Shown: in pieces, positions 48,940 to 58,082 of the stretch
Numbering within the stretch: the first letter of the stretch is position 1
Layout: each line of letters opens with the position of its first letter
Assembly: GCF_006489205.2 (NCBI RefSeq)
Contig: NZ_VFYR02000004.1
Span: forward strand, 62,001-126,000
Direction of reading: 5' to 3'
Source: Brevibacterium sp. XM4083
Lineage (GTDB): Bacteria; Actinomycetota; Actinomycetes; Actinomycetales; Brevibacteriaceae
DNA: 64,000 nucleotides
Made by a program: the position numbers and the translations under genes
Notes under the pieces: generated by a model
What the model was told of the DNA's origin: nothing
The model's input: only the letters and a program-made list of their open reading frames with translations
Databases searched by the model: none

Positions 48940-50682
48940 TCAGCGGGAGAGGATCGCGGCGGCGGCCTCCCGCAGGGCGGCCTCGGGATCGGCGACCATG
49001 CCCGGAGCCCGCCACCCGATGTAGCGGTCGGGCCGGACGAGCACGGCGCCGCCGTCGCCGACTTCGCGCGCCTTCGCCCAGGCGCCGTAGGCGTCGTCGA
49101 TGTCCTCACCGCGACCGATCGACCGAGTGCGCAGCGGGATGCCGAGGTCGGCGGACACCGCCTCGGCGGCGTCCTCCCAGGCTTTGCCGCCGATCCCGGT
49201 GAGCAGGGTGAACTCCCCGCCGCCGGTGAGGTCGAGGGTCGAGACCTTCCGTCCGTCCGCCACGACCCACACGTGCGGCAGGTAGGCGCCCGGCCACGTC
49301 GTCGGCTGGTAGTAGAGCTCGGCATCGCGGGTGTAGGCGGGCATCGGCTCACCGTCGGTGACGGCCGCCGTCGACTCGTAGCGCTGACCGAGCTCCACAC
49401 CGTGGGCGTTGAAGTGGTACTCGTTCTGCGCGAGCACATCGTCGAGGTGACTGCGGCTCGCCGCTCCGGCCGGGGTGTCGCTGAAGAACTCGTCGAGCGC
49501 GGCCTGCCCTTCGGCATCGGTCTGCCCGATCCGGCAGCCGAGGGCCGAGGGCACCTGCCCGAAGGCCTGCACACTGGCCAGGGCCCGGTCGACGACCTGG
49601 CGGCCGACGGGCCGGCGTTCGGCGTCATACGTGTCGAGCAGGTCGGGTCCGGCGAGGCCGGTGACGACGTGCGCGAGCTTCCAGGCGATGTTGTACCCGT
49701 CCTGCACCGAGGTGTTGCTGCCGAGGCCGTTGGCCGGCGGGTGCCGGTGGGCGGCGTCCCCGGCGAGGAAGACACGTCCGCGGCGGTAGGTCGATGCGAC
49801 GAGGTGGTTCATCTGCCATTCGCTCACCCCTTTGATCCGCACGTCGACGCTCGGATCGCCGATGACCTTGCCGATGCGCTCCTGCAGTCCGTCCTCGCTC
49901 GTGTCGATCGTCTCCGTCTCGGGGTCGTAGACGACGATGAGCACCCATTCGGTCCACGGCCGCACGGTGACGAAGGTGCCGGCCCCGAGCCAGAAGTCGC
50001 GGCCGGGCTGGATCGTGAAGAAGAGCGCTCCGGGGCGGTGTGCGCGATACTTCTCGAGGTCGGCTTCGATCCAGATGTTGATCGCCGAGCCGAGACCGGT
50101 CTCCCCTTCGAAGGGGAAGCCGAGCTCCTCGGCGATGAGGCTGCGACCGCCGTCGGCGGCGACGACGTACTGCGCCCGCACGAGGTAGTGCTCACCGGTC
50201 GCACGATCGAGCATCTCGGCCTCGACGTGGTCGGCGGTCTGGCTGATCGCGACGAGCTCGGTGGAGAACCGCAGGTCGCCGCCGAGGTCCTCGGCCCGCC
50301 GGCGCAGGATCGGCTCGAGGTCGTGCTGGCCGATGTTGCACATCGAGCTCGGGCTGGCATTGGCATAGTCGGCGCGACGTGCCGGTCCGCTCCCCCAGGC
50401 GTCCATCCGGGCGAGCTCGCGGCCGGCGACGCTCGTGGCGAAGACGTTCGTGCCCATGCCGTCTCCGGGCAGGGAGGCGGCGAGCACCTCGTCCTCGATG
50501 CCGAGGTCGCGGAAGATCTCCATCGCCCGCTGATTGGTGATGTGGGCCCGCGGGGTGTGCGCGGTGCTCGGGAACTTGCTCACGGTGATGGCGTCGATGC
50601 CGTCCCTGGCCAGGCACGCGGCGGCGGTGAGTCCGGCAGGGCCGGCGCCGACGACGAGGACGTCGGTGGTCTCGATTCTCAT
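48940..50682 (-). CDS. FAD-dependent aromatic-ring monooxygenase
   Basis: Class A flavoprotein hydroxylase of the PheA/TfdB/MhpA type, 580 aa, using NAD(P)H and oxygen to hydroxylate phenolic or similar substrates. The N-terminal FAD fold has VLVVGAGPAGLTAA (8-21), the middle has the ADGGRS region (VVAADGGRSLIAEELG), and the second FAD motif is VFLAGDAAHRHPPANGLG. A thioredoxin-like C-terminal domain (~430-580) is typical of the phenol-hydroxylase branch. ATG 50682 has AGGAG 9 nt upstream; the longer open frame (to 51090) is an SDR shadow. The substrate is unknown. Confidence 0.92.
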   Translation of the reverse strand: MRIETTDVLVVGAGPAGLTAAACLARDGIDAITVSKFPSTAHTPRAHITNQRAMEIFRDLGIEDEVLAASLPGDGMGTNVFATSVAGRELARMDAWGSGPARRADYANASPSSMCNIGQHDLEPILRRRAEDLGGDLRFSTELVAISQTADHVEAEMLDRATGEHYLVRAQYVVAADGGRSLIAEELGFPFEGETGLGSAINIWIEADLEKYRAHRPGALFFTIQPGRDFWLGAGTFVTVRPWTEWVLIVVYDPETETIDTSEDGLQERIGKVIGDPSVDVRIKGVSEWQMNHLVASTYRRGRVFLAGDAAHRHPPANGLGSNTSVQDGYNIAWKLAHVVTGLAGPDLLDTYDAERRPVGRQVVDRALASVQAFGQVPSALGCRIGQTDAEGQAALDEFFSDTPAGAASRSHLDDVLAQNEYHFNAHGVELGQRYESTAAVTDGEPMPAYTRDAELYYQPTTWPGAYLPHVWVVADGRKVSTLDLTGGGEFTLLTGIGGKAWEDAAEAVSADLGIPLRTRSIGRGEDIDDAYGAWAKAREVGDGGAVLVRPDRYIGWRAPGMVADPEAALREAAAAILSR

Positions 50683-50701
50683 GGTGGTCGTCTCCTGCCG
50701 C

Positions 50702-51427
50702 TCAGATCGTGTGCATCGCGGAGTCGACGACGAGGTTGGCGGCGTTGATGCCGCGGTTGTCCATGAGCGCGAAGGACGCGTCGACGATGTTGTCCGGGGT
50801 CGGCAGGCGCTTGCCGGGGGTGCGCTGGCGCGCGGCCTCATAGGCTTCGGCGCGCACGGGGTCCGCGTTGTCGACGGCGTCCGTGCCGCCGACGACTCCG
50901 GGGGTGATGACGTTGACGCGCACCGGTGCGATCTGCACGGCCAGGGAGGTGGCGAGGCCGACGACTCCGGCGTTGGCCATGGAGATCGTCGTCGATCCCG
51001 GGAACGGACGCCACATCGACAGGCCGCTGAACATGAGGACGGATCCGTCGGCGGCGAGCTTCGGCAGGGCGTAGTGGACGCTCGTCGCATAGCCGACGTT
51101 CTTCATCAGCGAGGTGTGGGCGCTGTCGTCGGGTCGGAAGTCCCTGATGTCGTTGTTGTCGCGGTCGAGGGCGACGAGGACGAGGTGGTCGATCGGCCCG
51201 TCGACGGAGTCGAAGAAGGCCTGGAGCGACGCCCAGTCGGTGAGGTCGCAGACACCGTGGCGCGCGTTCTCCCCGAGTTCGGCCGCGCGCTCCGCGTTGC
51301 GCTGCGGGTCCCGGCCGGTCACCGTGACTCGGTCCCCGCGGGCCACGGCGGCGCGGGCGATCTCGAGTCCGAGGCCGCGGGTGCCGCCGATGACGACGAT
51401 GTGCTCATTGGTGGTGCTCTCCGGCAT
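50702..51427 (-). CDS. SDR-fold protein with missing catalytic Tyr/Lys
   Basis: Short-chain dehydrogenase/reductase fold, 241 aa. The cofactor loop GGTRGLG (14-20) and the downstream NVITPGVV are normal. The catalytic YxxxK is replaced: by alignment to the standard PGSTAYSASK segment the residues are Ile148 and Asn152 (STTISMANAG). Ser134/Ser137 is present. It may therefore be a non-catalytic NAD(P)-binding protein or use another mechanism; some SDR relatives have lost this tetrad. AGGAGG lies 5 nt before ATG 51427. First gene of the SDR-monooxygenase-DoxX operon. Confidence 0.85.
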   Translation of the reverse strand: MPESTTNEHIVVIGGTRGLGLEIARAAVARGDRVTVTGRDPQRNAERAAELGENARHGVCDLTDWASLQAFFDSVDGPIDHLVLVALDRDNNDIRDFRPDDSAHTSLMKNVGYATSVHYALPKLAADGSVLMFSGLSMWRPFPGSTTISMANAGVVGLATSLAVQIAPVRVNVITPGVVGGTDAVDNADPVRAEAYEAARQRTPGKRLPTPDNIVDASFALMDNRGINAANLVVDSAMHTI

Positions 51428-51466
51428 GATGCCCTCCTGAGTCGACTGCGTTGTCGCGTGACATCA

Positions 51467-51507
51467 GTTCTACACGAGAACTTTCGAAGCCTCAAGATTT
51501 TTTCGAA
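51467..51507 (-). promoter_or_regulatory. Promoter and paired TTCGAA boxes of the SDR-monooxygenase operon
   Basis: On the minus strand TTGAGG (51490-51495) and TAGAAC (51467-51472) are 17 bp apart. TTCGAA occurs within the spacer (51483-51488) and again just upstream of the -35 (51502-51507), 19 bp apart, so a regulator could bridge the promoter. Confidence 0.6.
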
Positions 51508-51561
51508 TATTCTCATGAGAGGCGGAGGCAGCATGGGTTCGGCAGGGGATCGTTGCCCGAC

Positions 51562-52551
51562 TCAGGAGGGAGTCGCGGCGTCCGCAGTGTCAGCGGCCCC
51601 CGGAGGGTTCGCGGCGTCCCACCAGTCGAGGACGCGCAGGGCCTGGAGGGTCACCCACTTCGACGGTTCGCCCGCGGGGACGTCGACGTGGAACCAGACG
51701 TCGCCGGCCAGCCGGTGTCCCTGCAGCCATGTGCCGTCGGCCTGGCGCTGGTCCCGGATGCGCTCGATCGCGTCGGCCAGACGCGGATCCGGCCGCGTTC
51801 CGTCGGTGAACGCGGCGTCGCGGAAGTAGTCCGCGGCGGCGAGGATGCTGTAGTGCCAGCGCCTAGGGTGCGCGAGACTGAACGCGTTCATCGAGAATGG
51901 CTCGCCGGTGCTCAGGCGCCGGTAGAGGTCGCGTTTCAGCAGATACTCCTCCCCTGCGGCACGCGCCTGCGCGACCCGTGTGACATCGCCGGTGCGCTGC
52001 TGATAGTCGAGAAGGGCGCCGAGGGCGTTGAGGGTCGAGTGGAAGGACGACCGGGTCGAGCCCTCGACCCATTCGCAGTTCCAGCCGCCGTCGTCGAGCT
52101 GATGGTCGAGGAACCACTGGGCGATCCCGTCGACGTCGGCGCCGAGCCACAGGCCGTTCGACAGGGTCCACGCATTGATGCACACGTCGACCTCCCCACC
52201 CCAGTACAGCAGGTCCTTGAACTCCCACCGCACGGGCGCGAGCTTCTCCGCGGTCCCGGCGAGCACCTCGGCGTCGATGCCCCATTCGCGCAGATCCTTG
52301 AGCGCCCACGTCGTCGCCGTCCACGGCTGCTCACCCTCCCAGCTGAAGTCGGCGGGGAAGAACGGACCCCCGGCCCACTGGCCGTCGGGGTCCTGCCGCG
52401 CGAGCAGGTCGCGCCCGAACCCCTCGGTGGCGACTGCGGCCCGGGTGGCCTGCCAGGTGTCCTCGTCGGCCCCGAGGAGGTCGCGCTCGACCTGCCAGCG
52501 CAGCGCCGGATCGGAGTCGAGCAGCCAGTCCCTCATACGTGTGTCGATCAT
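51562..52551 (-). CDS. QW-repeat (squalene-cyclase-like) alpha/alpha-toroid protein
   Basis: Protein of 329 aa with terpene-cyclase/prenyltransferase-type QW-like repeats: DPDGQWAGGPFF (~54-65), LDDGGWNCEW (~152-161) and ADGTWLQG (~277-284). It lacks the DxDD and DxDDTA catalytic motifs of class II terpene cyclases, so it is probably not a cyclase; similar short proteins are of unknown function. The conserved WGGEVDVCINAW and STRSSFHSTLNAL suggest a ligand pocket. GAGGAG lies 7 nt before ATG 52551. It stands alone between two operons. Confidence 0.75.
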   Translation of the reverse strand: MIDTRMRDWLLDSDPALRWQVERDLLGADEDTWQATRAAVATEGFGRDLLARQDPDGQWAGGPFFPADFSWEGEQPWTATTWALKDLREWGIDAEVLAGTAEKLAPVRWEFKDLLYWGGEVDVCINAWTLSNGLWLGADVDGIAQWFLDHQLDDGGWNCEWVEGSTRSSFHSTLNALGALLDYQQRTGDVTRVAQARAAGEEYLLKRDLYRRLSTGEPFSMNAFSLAHPRRWHYSILAAADYFRDAAFTDGTRPDPRLADAIERIRDQRQADGTWLQGHRLAGDVWFHVDVPAGEPSKWVTLQALRVLDWWDAANPPGAADTADAATPS

Positions 52552-52712
52552 CGTCGATCTCCTCCACAGTCGGCTCGGAGCCCACTTCAGCCCGTGAGGT
52601 CGGGCTCACGGCCACCAGCTTAGTCCCGGTCGCCCCTGACGTCACGGGTTTGCGCGCGCGACATCGGCCGCGAGCACCCCCGGCCACTCAGCAAGGTCGG
52701 CCGGTGTCCGGG

Positions 52713-53555
52713 TCATCTGAAAGCTGACAGTGTCGTGGTCCGTGCCAGTTCCAGCCCTTCGCGCAAGGGTCGCTGTCGATGCTCCGCTGAGAGGATCTCC
52801 ACTCCCCACGGGCCAGCGAAGCCGATGGCACGCATCGTCTCGACGAAGCCGGCCACGTCCTGCACCCCCTCCCCGATGAGTCTGCGGTTGTCCCGGGTGT
52901 CTTCGAAGAGTGTGCCGACCACCTCGGCGTCTGCGTCACAGAGTTCGACACCGAACACAACGTCAGCGTTCACACTCTCAGACAACTCGGCAAACGACGT
53001 TCCCGCACGGAACACATGCCAGAAATCGATGATGAGACCAGCGGCCGGGTGCGCGACTTGATCGATGAGCTGAGCACCCTGCGGGACCGTTGCGATCATT
53101 CCGAACGGGAAGGGCTCCAATGCCACGCGTGTTCCGTGCGCTTCGGCTTCGATCGCCAGACGCCGGAGGGGCTTGACGAACGGTTCGAGGTCATCGACCT
53201 GCGGTGCCATTGCGGTCGCGATTTTGATGAACGACGCACCGAGAGACTGCGCAGCGTCGAGCAGATCATCCCAGTCCCGCCGCCAAGCCCCATCGTCGGT
53301 CCACCATCCGGAGCACAACTCGACTTCGACGTGCGTCAGCTCCGACGATCTGATGTCGTCAGCCAAACGGTCGTAGCCGATGGAAGCCCGCACACGGCGC
53401 AGATCGTCGAGAACGAAGCCCAGGCCCTCCCATCCAGATGCCGACACCTCCCGGACACGCGTCTGGGCATCGTATGGGCTCAGTTCGGAAGCGCGCAGCG
53501 GCGCAGTGTCTCCGGCGCTGGTCCAACACGAGGCGATCAACGCAGGTTCGGTCAT
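52713..53555 (-). CDS. Sugar-phosphate isomerase/epimerase-like TIM barrel
   Basis: Protein of 280 aa of the xylose-isomerase-like (AP endonuclease 2) superfamily, the fold of IolE, IolH and IolI. Likely metal ligands occur in ALEPFPFG (Glu), IIDFWHVFRAG (Asp/His), GVELCDA (Glu) and GVEILSAEHR (Glu). Start ATG 53555 overlaps the transporter stop (ATGA). Last gene of the cyclitol operon; most likely an inosose isomerase or dehydratase-like enzyme, but the exact reaction is not determinable. Confidence 0.82.
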   Translation of the reverse strand: MTEPALIASCWTSAGDTAPLRASELSPYDAQTRVREVSASGWEGLGFVLDDLRRVRASIGYDRLADDIRSSELTHVEVELCSGWWTDDGAWRRDWDDLLDAAQSLGASFIKIATAMAPQVDDLEPFVKPLRRLAIEAEAHGTRVALEPFPFGMIATVPQGAQLIDQVAHPAAGLIIDFWHVFRAGTSFAELSESVNADVVFGVELCDADAEVVGTLFEDTRDNRRLIGEGVQDVAGFVETMRAIGFAGPWGVEILSAEHRQRPLREGLELARTTTLSAFR

Positions 53556-55018
53556 GACTCGTCTCTCAGCTTCTTCCAACCCCGGAAGTCATAGGCCATT
53601 CCCGACTCTATCCCCTCTTCCATCTTCTCCAATGAGATGCCCCGTGTTTCGGGAACCTGGGTGGCGACGAAGATCAGGGCAATGACCCCGACCCCGGCGA
53701 ACACGAAGAACACTCCGGAAATGCCGATCGCAGCGACCATAGAGGGAAAGACCAGAGCGATAACCCCGTTCATCCCCCACCCGAAGAGCTGCGAGATGCC
53801 GATGCCGACGCCTCTCATGGGCAGAGGGAACACCTCGGCCAGCCATACCCAGACCGCAACGTTCAGGAAAGTCTGCATCGAAGCGACGAAGCCGACGATG
53901 AGGGCGAGGATCACCCAAGCACGGAGGGGGTTGTCTTCAGACATGTACATCGAGCACAGTCCGATGAGCAGATGGAAGGTCGTCGTGAGCGTGAGTCCGA
54001 TGAGGAAGGTCGTGCGGCGGTCGACTCGGTCCATCATGTACAGCGCGACGAATCCTCCGATCACTGCCACGACTCCGGGGGCGATGTTCGCGATGAGGGC
54101 CGCATTCGCCGCGAAACCGGACTCGATGAGGACGATCTGTCCGTAGTACATGATCGAGTTGATGCCGGTCAGCTGCTGGCACACGGCGACACCGATGCCG
54201 ACGAGAACGATCCTGATCAGCCACTTGTTGAAGACGAATTTCCGGTAACCGACTCGTTGGTCACCGGTGGTGGCTTCGGCAACCTGCTCCACAGCACCGA
54301 GTTCCGCGACGGCACGCTCTTCGGTACGCACGGTTCGCAGCACAGCCAACGCCTCTTCGTGTCGGTCGTGTTCGACAAGCCATCGCGGCGACTCCGGCAT
54401 CCGCAGCATTCCGATGAACAGGCAGATCGCCGGCAGCGCGCAGACGGCGAACATCACGCGCCAGATGCCGTCGATGTGTCCCCAAACATTGCCGATGATG
54501 GCGTTGACGACGAAGGCTGCCAGCTGGCCGGAGACAATCGCGACTTCGTTGCGTCCGCTGATCGAGCCACGGATCTCGTAGGGTGCAAGTTCGGAGAGGT
54601 AGACGGGAACCACGATCGACGCACCGCCGACTGCCAGACCGAGCATGATTCGCCCGGCGACGAGCACCTCCAGGTTCGGCGCGAAGACAACGACAAGTGT
54701 TCCGAAGAAGAACAGACCCGACAGCATGAGGATAGTCCGCCGGCGCCCGATCATGTCACAGATCTTTCCGCACGACACCGCGCCGACAGCGGCAGCGAAG
54801 ACGAGGGAGCTCGTCACCACTCCCTCGCTGACCGCTGTCAGACCCAGTTCCTGGGACATCGGGCGGAGAGCACCGTTGATGACACCGGTGTCATAACCGA
54901 AGAGCAATCCTCCGAAACACGCGATGATTGAAATTAGACCGATCCGCTTCCGGTGAGGACCGGTCTTGGGCATTGTCGGCAGCGCCGAGTCGTTCGACAT
55001 TACTGAGTTGGCAACCAT
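53552..55018 (-). CDS. MFS sugar-porter family transporter (probable inositol transporter)
   Basis: Twelve-helix proton symporter of 488 aa. Sugar-porter signatures: FGYDTGVINGALRPM in helix 1, GRRRTIL, PESPRWLVE at the central loop, QQLTGINSIMYYGQI in helix 7, and a C-terminal PETRG. The family includes IolT myo-inositol transporters; the operon context suggests a cyclitol substrate. AGGAG precedes ATG 55018. Confidence 0.92.
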   Translation of the reverse strand: MVANSVMSNDSALPTMPKTGPHRKRIGLISIIACFGGLLFGYDTGVINGALRPMSQELGLTAVSEGVVTSSLVFAAAVGAVSCGKICDMIGRRRTILMLSGLFFFGTLVVVFAPNLEVLVAGRIMLGLAVGGASIVVPVYLSELAPYEIRGSISGRNEVAIVSGQLAAFVVNAIIGNVWGHIDGIWRVMFAVCALPAICLFIGMLRMPESPRWLVEHDRHEEALAVLRTVRTEERAVAELGAVEQVAEATTGDQRVGYRKFVFNKWLIRIVLVGIGVAVCQQLTGINSIMYYGQIVLIESGFAANAALIANIAPGVVAVIGGFVALYMMDRVDRRTTFLIGLTLTTTFHLLIGLCSMYMSEDNPLRAWVILALIVGFVASMQTFLNVAVWVWLAEVFPLPMRGVGIGISQLFGWGMNGVIALVFPSMVAAIGISGVFFVFAGVGVIALIFVATQVPETRGISLEKMEEGIESGMAYDFRGWKKLRDES

Positions 55019-55086
55019 GGTGGTCTCCTATGCTGGGTGCTTCTTTGCACTGCGGGTTGCGCCTGAGCGCTGACCCGGGTCGGCGC

Positions 55087-56100
55087 TCAGGCGCCGCGGT
55101 CGATCTTGACTGCACGTCCTTCCCTCGCTGAAAGTCCTGCGGCATTGGCGAGGACGAGCGCCTCCCGGCCGTCGGCGAACGTCGAACATCTCGAGGCTTC
55201 TCCACGAACCAGCTTGCAGAACTCGCGAAGCTCGTCGACGTAGGCCTCGGCATAGCGTTCGAGGAAGAAGTGTTGGAACGGGGCTCCCGCCTGTACCGCC
55301 GAGGAGTTCGAGTACCTGAGGAGGCTCGTTCCGGCGTTGCCGACTTCGAGCATTCCCCGGCCGCCGAAGACCTCGATGCGCTGGTCGTAGCCGATCGCGC
55401 TGTGCCGCGAGTTCACAATCGTGATCTGGGCACCCCCAGCCGTGCGCATGAGCACCGTAGCGGTGTCGAAGTCGCTGAGCTCGGCTGCTCCTTCGTCGAA
55501 CATCTGAGACCCGGTGGCGAACACCTCGACGATGTCGGGCGCGAAGAACCGCGCCATGTCGAAGTCGTGGATGGTCTGATCGCGAAACATTCCTCCGGTC
55601 GTCCGAAGGTTCTCGATCGTCGGTGGGGCCGGGTCACGACTGATGATCATGAGCTGTTCGAGGTCGCCGACGTCACCGGCCAGAAGGCGCTCCCTTGCGG
55701 CGGCGAAGCTGCGATCGAATCGCCGGTTGAAGCCCACGGCGAAGGGGACGTCGGATTCCTCGACCATCGGAGCCAACTCGTCGACTCGCTCGATGTCGAG
55801 ATCGATGGGCTTCTCACACAGGATGGGGATCTTCGCCTCGATGGCCTCGGCGATGAGGCCGGCATGAGTCGAAGTGGGGGAGGCGACGATCACGGCGTCG
55901 ATTTCGCCTGAATCGAACGCCCGGCGGGGCTCCGCCGAGGCGGAGGCTCCGTGCTCGGCGGCGATCCGCTCGGCACCTGCGAGGTGGGGGTCGACGACCC
56001 AGGTCAGGACGGTTTCCGGCAGTGCTGCGATGCTGGCGGCGTGGACCTTGCCGATGCGTCCGGTTCCGATCAGGCCGAAGCGAAGCTGTTCGCTGGACAT
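55087..56100 (-). CDS. iolG: Inositol 2-dehydrogenase (Gfo/Idh/MocA family)
   Basis: NAD-dependent oxidation of myo-inositol to scyllo-inosose; 337 aa. Rossmann motif GLIGTGRIGKVHAASIA (9-25), the EKPIDLD motif with catalytic Lys, and the IHDFDMARFF motif (Asp/His) are all as in IolG. AAGGAG lies 9 nt before ATG 56100. It is one of three Gfo/Idh proteins in this operon; which acts on which inositol isomer is unknown. Confidence 0.9.
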   Translation of the reverse strand: MSSEQLRFGLIGTGRIGKVHAASIAALPETVLTWVVDPHLAGAERIAAEHGASASAEPRRAFDSGEIDAVIVASPTSTHAGLIAEAIEAKIPILCEKPIDLDIERVDELAPMVEESDVPFAVGFNRRFDRSFAAARERLLAGDVGDLEQLMIISRDPAPPTIENLRTTGGMFRDQTIHDFDMARFFAPDIVEVFATGSQMFDEGAAELSDFDTATVLMRTAGGAQITIVNSRHSAIGYDQRIEVFGGRGMLEVGNAGTSLLRYSNSSAVQAGAPFQHFFLERYAEAYVDELREFCKLVRGEASRCSTFADGREALVLANAAGLSAREGRAVKIDRGA

Positions 56101-56163
56101 TGGTGGGTTCTCCTTGTGGTGGAAAAGGGTTGCATGGACGGAGAGGGAGGCACAGTGGATTCG

Positions 56164-57198
56164 TCACCACTCGATTCGGGTCGGTCGTCCCGTGCGCGCG
56201 GACTCCTCTGCCGCCATGGCCAGTCGAGCGGCGACGATTCCCGCCGATGGCGGAGTGAGCGAGTCCGTTTCCCCTCGCACCATGGCGAGGAAGTGCCTGA
56301 TCTCACCACGGAATGTCGCCGCGAAGCGATCCATGAAGTCTTCGTACGTGGTCACCGAGGGTGCTGTGCCGGATTCGAGAGGTTCAACCGGTGTATGGTC
56401 ATCGACACCAGCGGAGAACGCCGCGTCGCTGCCGTAGACCGATGTGGCGACGTCCTGTCCTGACGCCACATTGCGCCCGCCGCTGACAAGCGCCTGGCTT
56501 CCTGAGGCGAACGTGATCACCGCCGATGCGGTGTCGAAATCGTCGCAATCTGAGTAGACCTCGGCATCGAGGACGCCCCCGGTGGCGTAGACGGACACAG
56601 GCCGGTCGTCGAGAAGCCAGGGAATGGTGTCGAAGTCATGGATGAGGAGGTCACGCCATATGCCCCCTGAATGCGGGATGTAGTCGGGATCAACGTGTCG
56701 GTGGTCATGGTTTACGGCGTGAATCAGGCGGATCGGGCCCATGGAGCCGCTGCGGATGCGCTGCCGCAGCCTCTGATGACCCTCGTCGTATCGCCGGTGG
56801 AACGCGACCATGATCGGCACTCCGTGCGACTCGAGCTGTTCAGACAGCTGGGGGATCTCAGCCAGGTCGAGACTCAGAGGCTTCTCGACGAGGCAGGGTA
56901 CGCCATGCTCGACGGCATACCGAGTCAGGTCCGGATGCGTACCGGTCGAGGTCGAGATGATCACTCCGTCAAGACCATCGGCCCACGCGTCTGACAGCGT
57001 CCGCATGGAGATCTTCGGTTCCGCTTCGACCTCGCTTTCAGCCGAGAGCGAGACGGTGAGCGACTTCCGCGTTGCGTCGAGCCGGTCCACGCTGCGGCCG
57101 ATGAGCACCAGCTCAGCGTCGGGGGCTTCCAGGACGACGTTGCGCGCGTGGAGCTGTCCGATCCGACCGAGTCCGACAACCCCGATGCGCATGCTCAT
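56164..57198 (-). CDS. Second Gfo/Idh/MocA-type dehydrogenase (IolG-like)
   Basis: Protein of 344 aa with the same architecture: GVVGLGRIGQLHARNV (6-21), VEKPLSLD with catalytic Lys, and LLIHDFDTIPWLL. Sequence is clearly different from the neighbouring dehydrogenase, so it is an old paralogue rather than a recent copy, perhaps for scyllo- or chiro-inositol. ATG 57198 overlaps the iolE stop (ATGA). Confidence 0.88.
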   Translation of the reverse strand: MSMRIGVVGLGRIGQLHARNVVLEAPDAELVLIGRSVDRLDATRKSLTVSLSAESEVEAEPKISMRTLSDAWADGLDGVIISTSTGTHPDLTRYAVEHGVPCLVEKPLSLDLAEIPQLSEQLESHGVPIMVAFHRRYDEGHQRLRQRIRSGSMGPIRLIHAVNHDHRHVDPDYIPHSGGIWRDLLIHDFDTIPWLLDDRPVSVYATGGVLDAEVYSDCDDFDTASAVITFASGSQALVSGGRNVASGQDVATSVYGSDAAFSAGVDDHTPVEPLESGTAPSVTTYEDFMDRFAATFRGEIRHFLAMVRGETDSLTPPSAGIVAARLAMAAEESARTGRPTRIEW

Positions 57199-58082
57199 CG
57201 GACTTCCCTCACGATCGATCGAAGATAGTCAAGGCTCTCCCGCGCCTGCGTCATCGGCCCGTCGCCCGCTTCTGGGTCGGCAACGACGACGGTGTCCTGT
57301 TCGAGAGTGAACCACCCGTCGAAGCCGGCTTTGACCAGAGTGGTCACGATCGCACGAATGTCGATATCTCCTTGGCCCAGCGGCCTGTACATTCCACCGA
57401 CGACCGCGTCGTAGTATGTCGAGTCCCCGGCGCGCACCTGTCGGGCGTGGGAGAGCGAGACGTCCTTGAGGTGAACGTGGGAGATCCGTTCGGCATGGTC
57501 CTTGACGAAGGCCAGCGGGTCGATGCCCCCAATGAACATGTGTCCGGTGTCGAAGCAGATGTCGACGGCGCTGCCGTTGAGGACGTGATCGACATCGTCC
57601 GCAGTCTCCACCATCGTCCCTACGTGAGGATGAAGTGCAACCCTGACGCCATCTGCGGCCGCTCGCGAGACGATTCTGTCGATGTTTGCGCACAGGGTCT
57701 GCCACCCGTCGTCATCAAGGGGCGGCCTGACGTGATCGTAGCCGTCGATTCCGGTGGCCGCCGCGAGGACGAGGGTATCCGCTCCGGCAGCGACGAACGA
57801 ACGCAGTTCCGCTTCGATCTGCGGGAGAGGATCAACCTCCGGGTCGTGGATGACTGCCGGGACGAAGCCTCCGACCGAACGCATGGAATGACGATTCAGG
57901 AGCTCTGCTCTGGTCTCGGGATCGACTGGCAGGAAGCCCTCCGGCCCGAACTCAGTGGCGTCGAATCCGAGCTCCTGCATCTCCGTGAGCACCCTGTCGG
58001 GCGCGAGTTGATAGCCCCACCCGGGGACCTCGCAGACTCCCCAGGAGATCGGGGCAGCTGCAATCCTGACATCGGCCATCAT
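57195..58082 (-). CDS. iolE: Inosose dehydratase
   Basis: Removes water from 2-keto-myo-inositol to give a trihydroxycyclohexane-dione, the substrate of IolD; 295 aa. The N-terminal APISWGVCEVPGWG is the IolE signature; metal ligands include ALHPHVGT, CFDTGHMFIGG and HVHLKDV. Two ATGs in tandem (58082, 58079); the second has better spacing from GGAG. It overlaps the dehydrogenase upstream. Confidence 0.92.
   Translation of the reverse strand: MMADVRIAAAPISWGVCEVPGWGYQLAPDRVLTEMQELGFDATEFGPEGFLPVDPETRAELLNRHSMRSVGGFVPAVIHDPEVDPLPQIEAELRSFVAAGADTLVLAAATGIDGYDHVRPPLDDDGWQTLCANIDRIVSRAAADGVRVALHPHVGTMVETADDVDHVLNGSAVDICFDTGHMFIGGIDPLAFVKDHAERISHVHLKDVSLSHARQVRAGDSTYYDAVVGGMYRPLGQGDIDIRAIVTTLVKAGFDGWFTLEQDTVVVADPEAGDGPMTQARESLDYLRSIVREVR

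Noticed and set aside
49100-51090. Longer versions of the FAD monooxygenase and DoxX frames (starts at 51090 and 49775)
   Set aside because: The extra parts read through neighbouring genes out of frame; the starts at 50682 and 48896 have good ribosome sites and match family N-termini.
51562-52551. Reading the QW-repeat protein as a terpene cyclase paired with the monooxygenase operon
   Set aside because: It lacks the DxDD/DxDDTA catalytic motifs, is too short, and is separated from the operon by that operon's own promoter.
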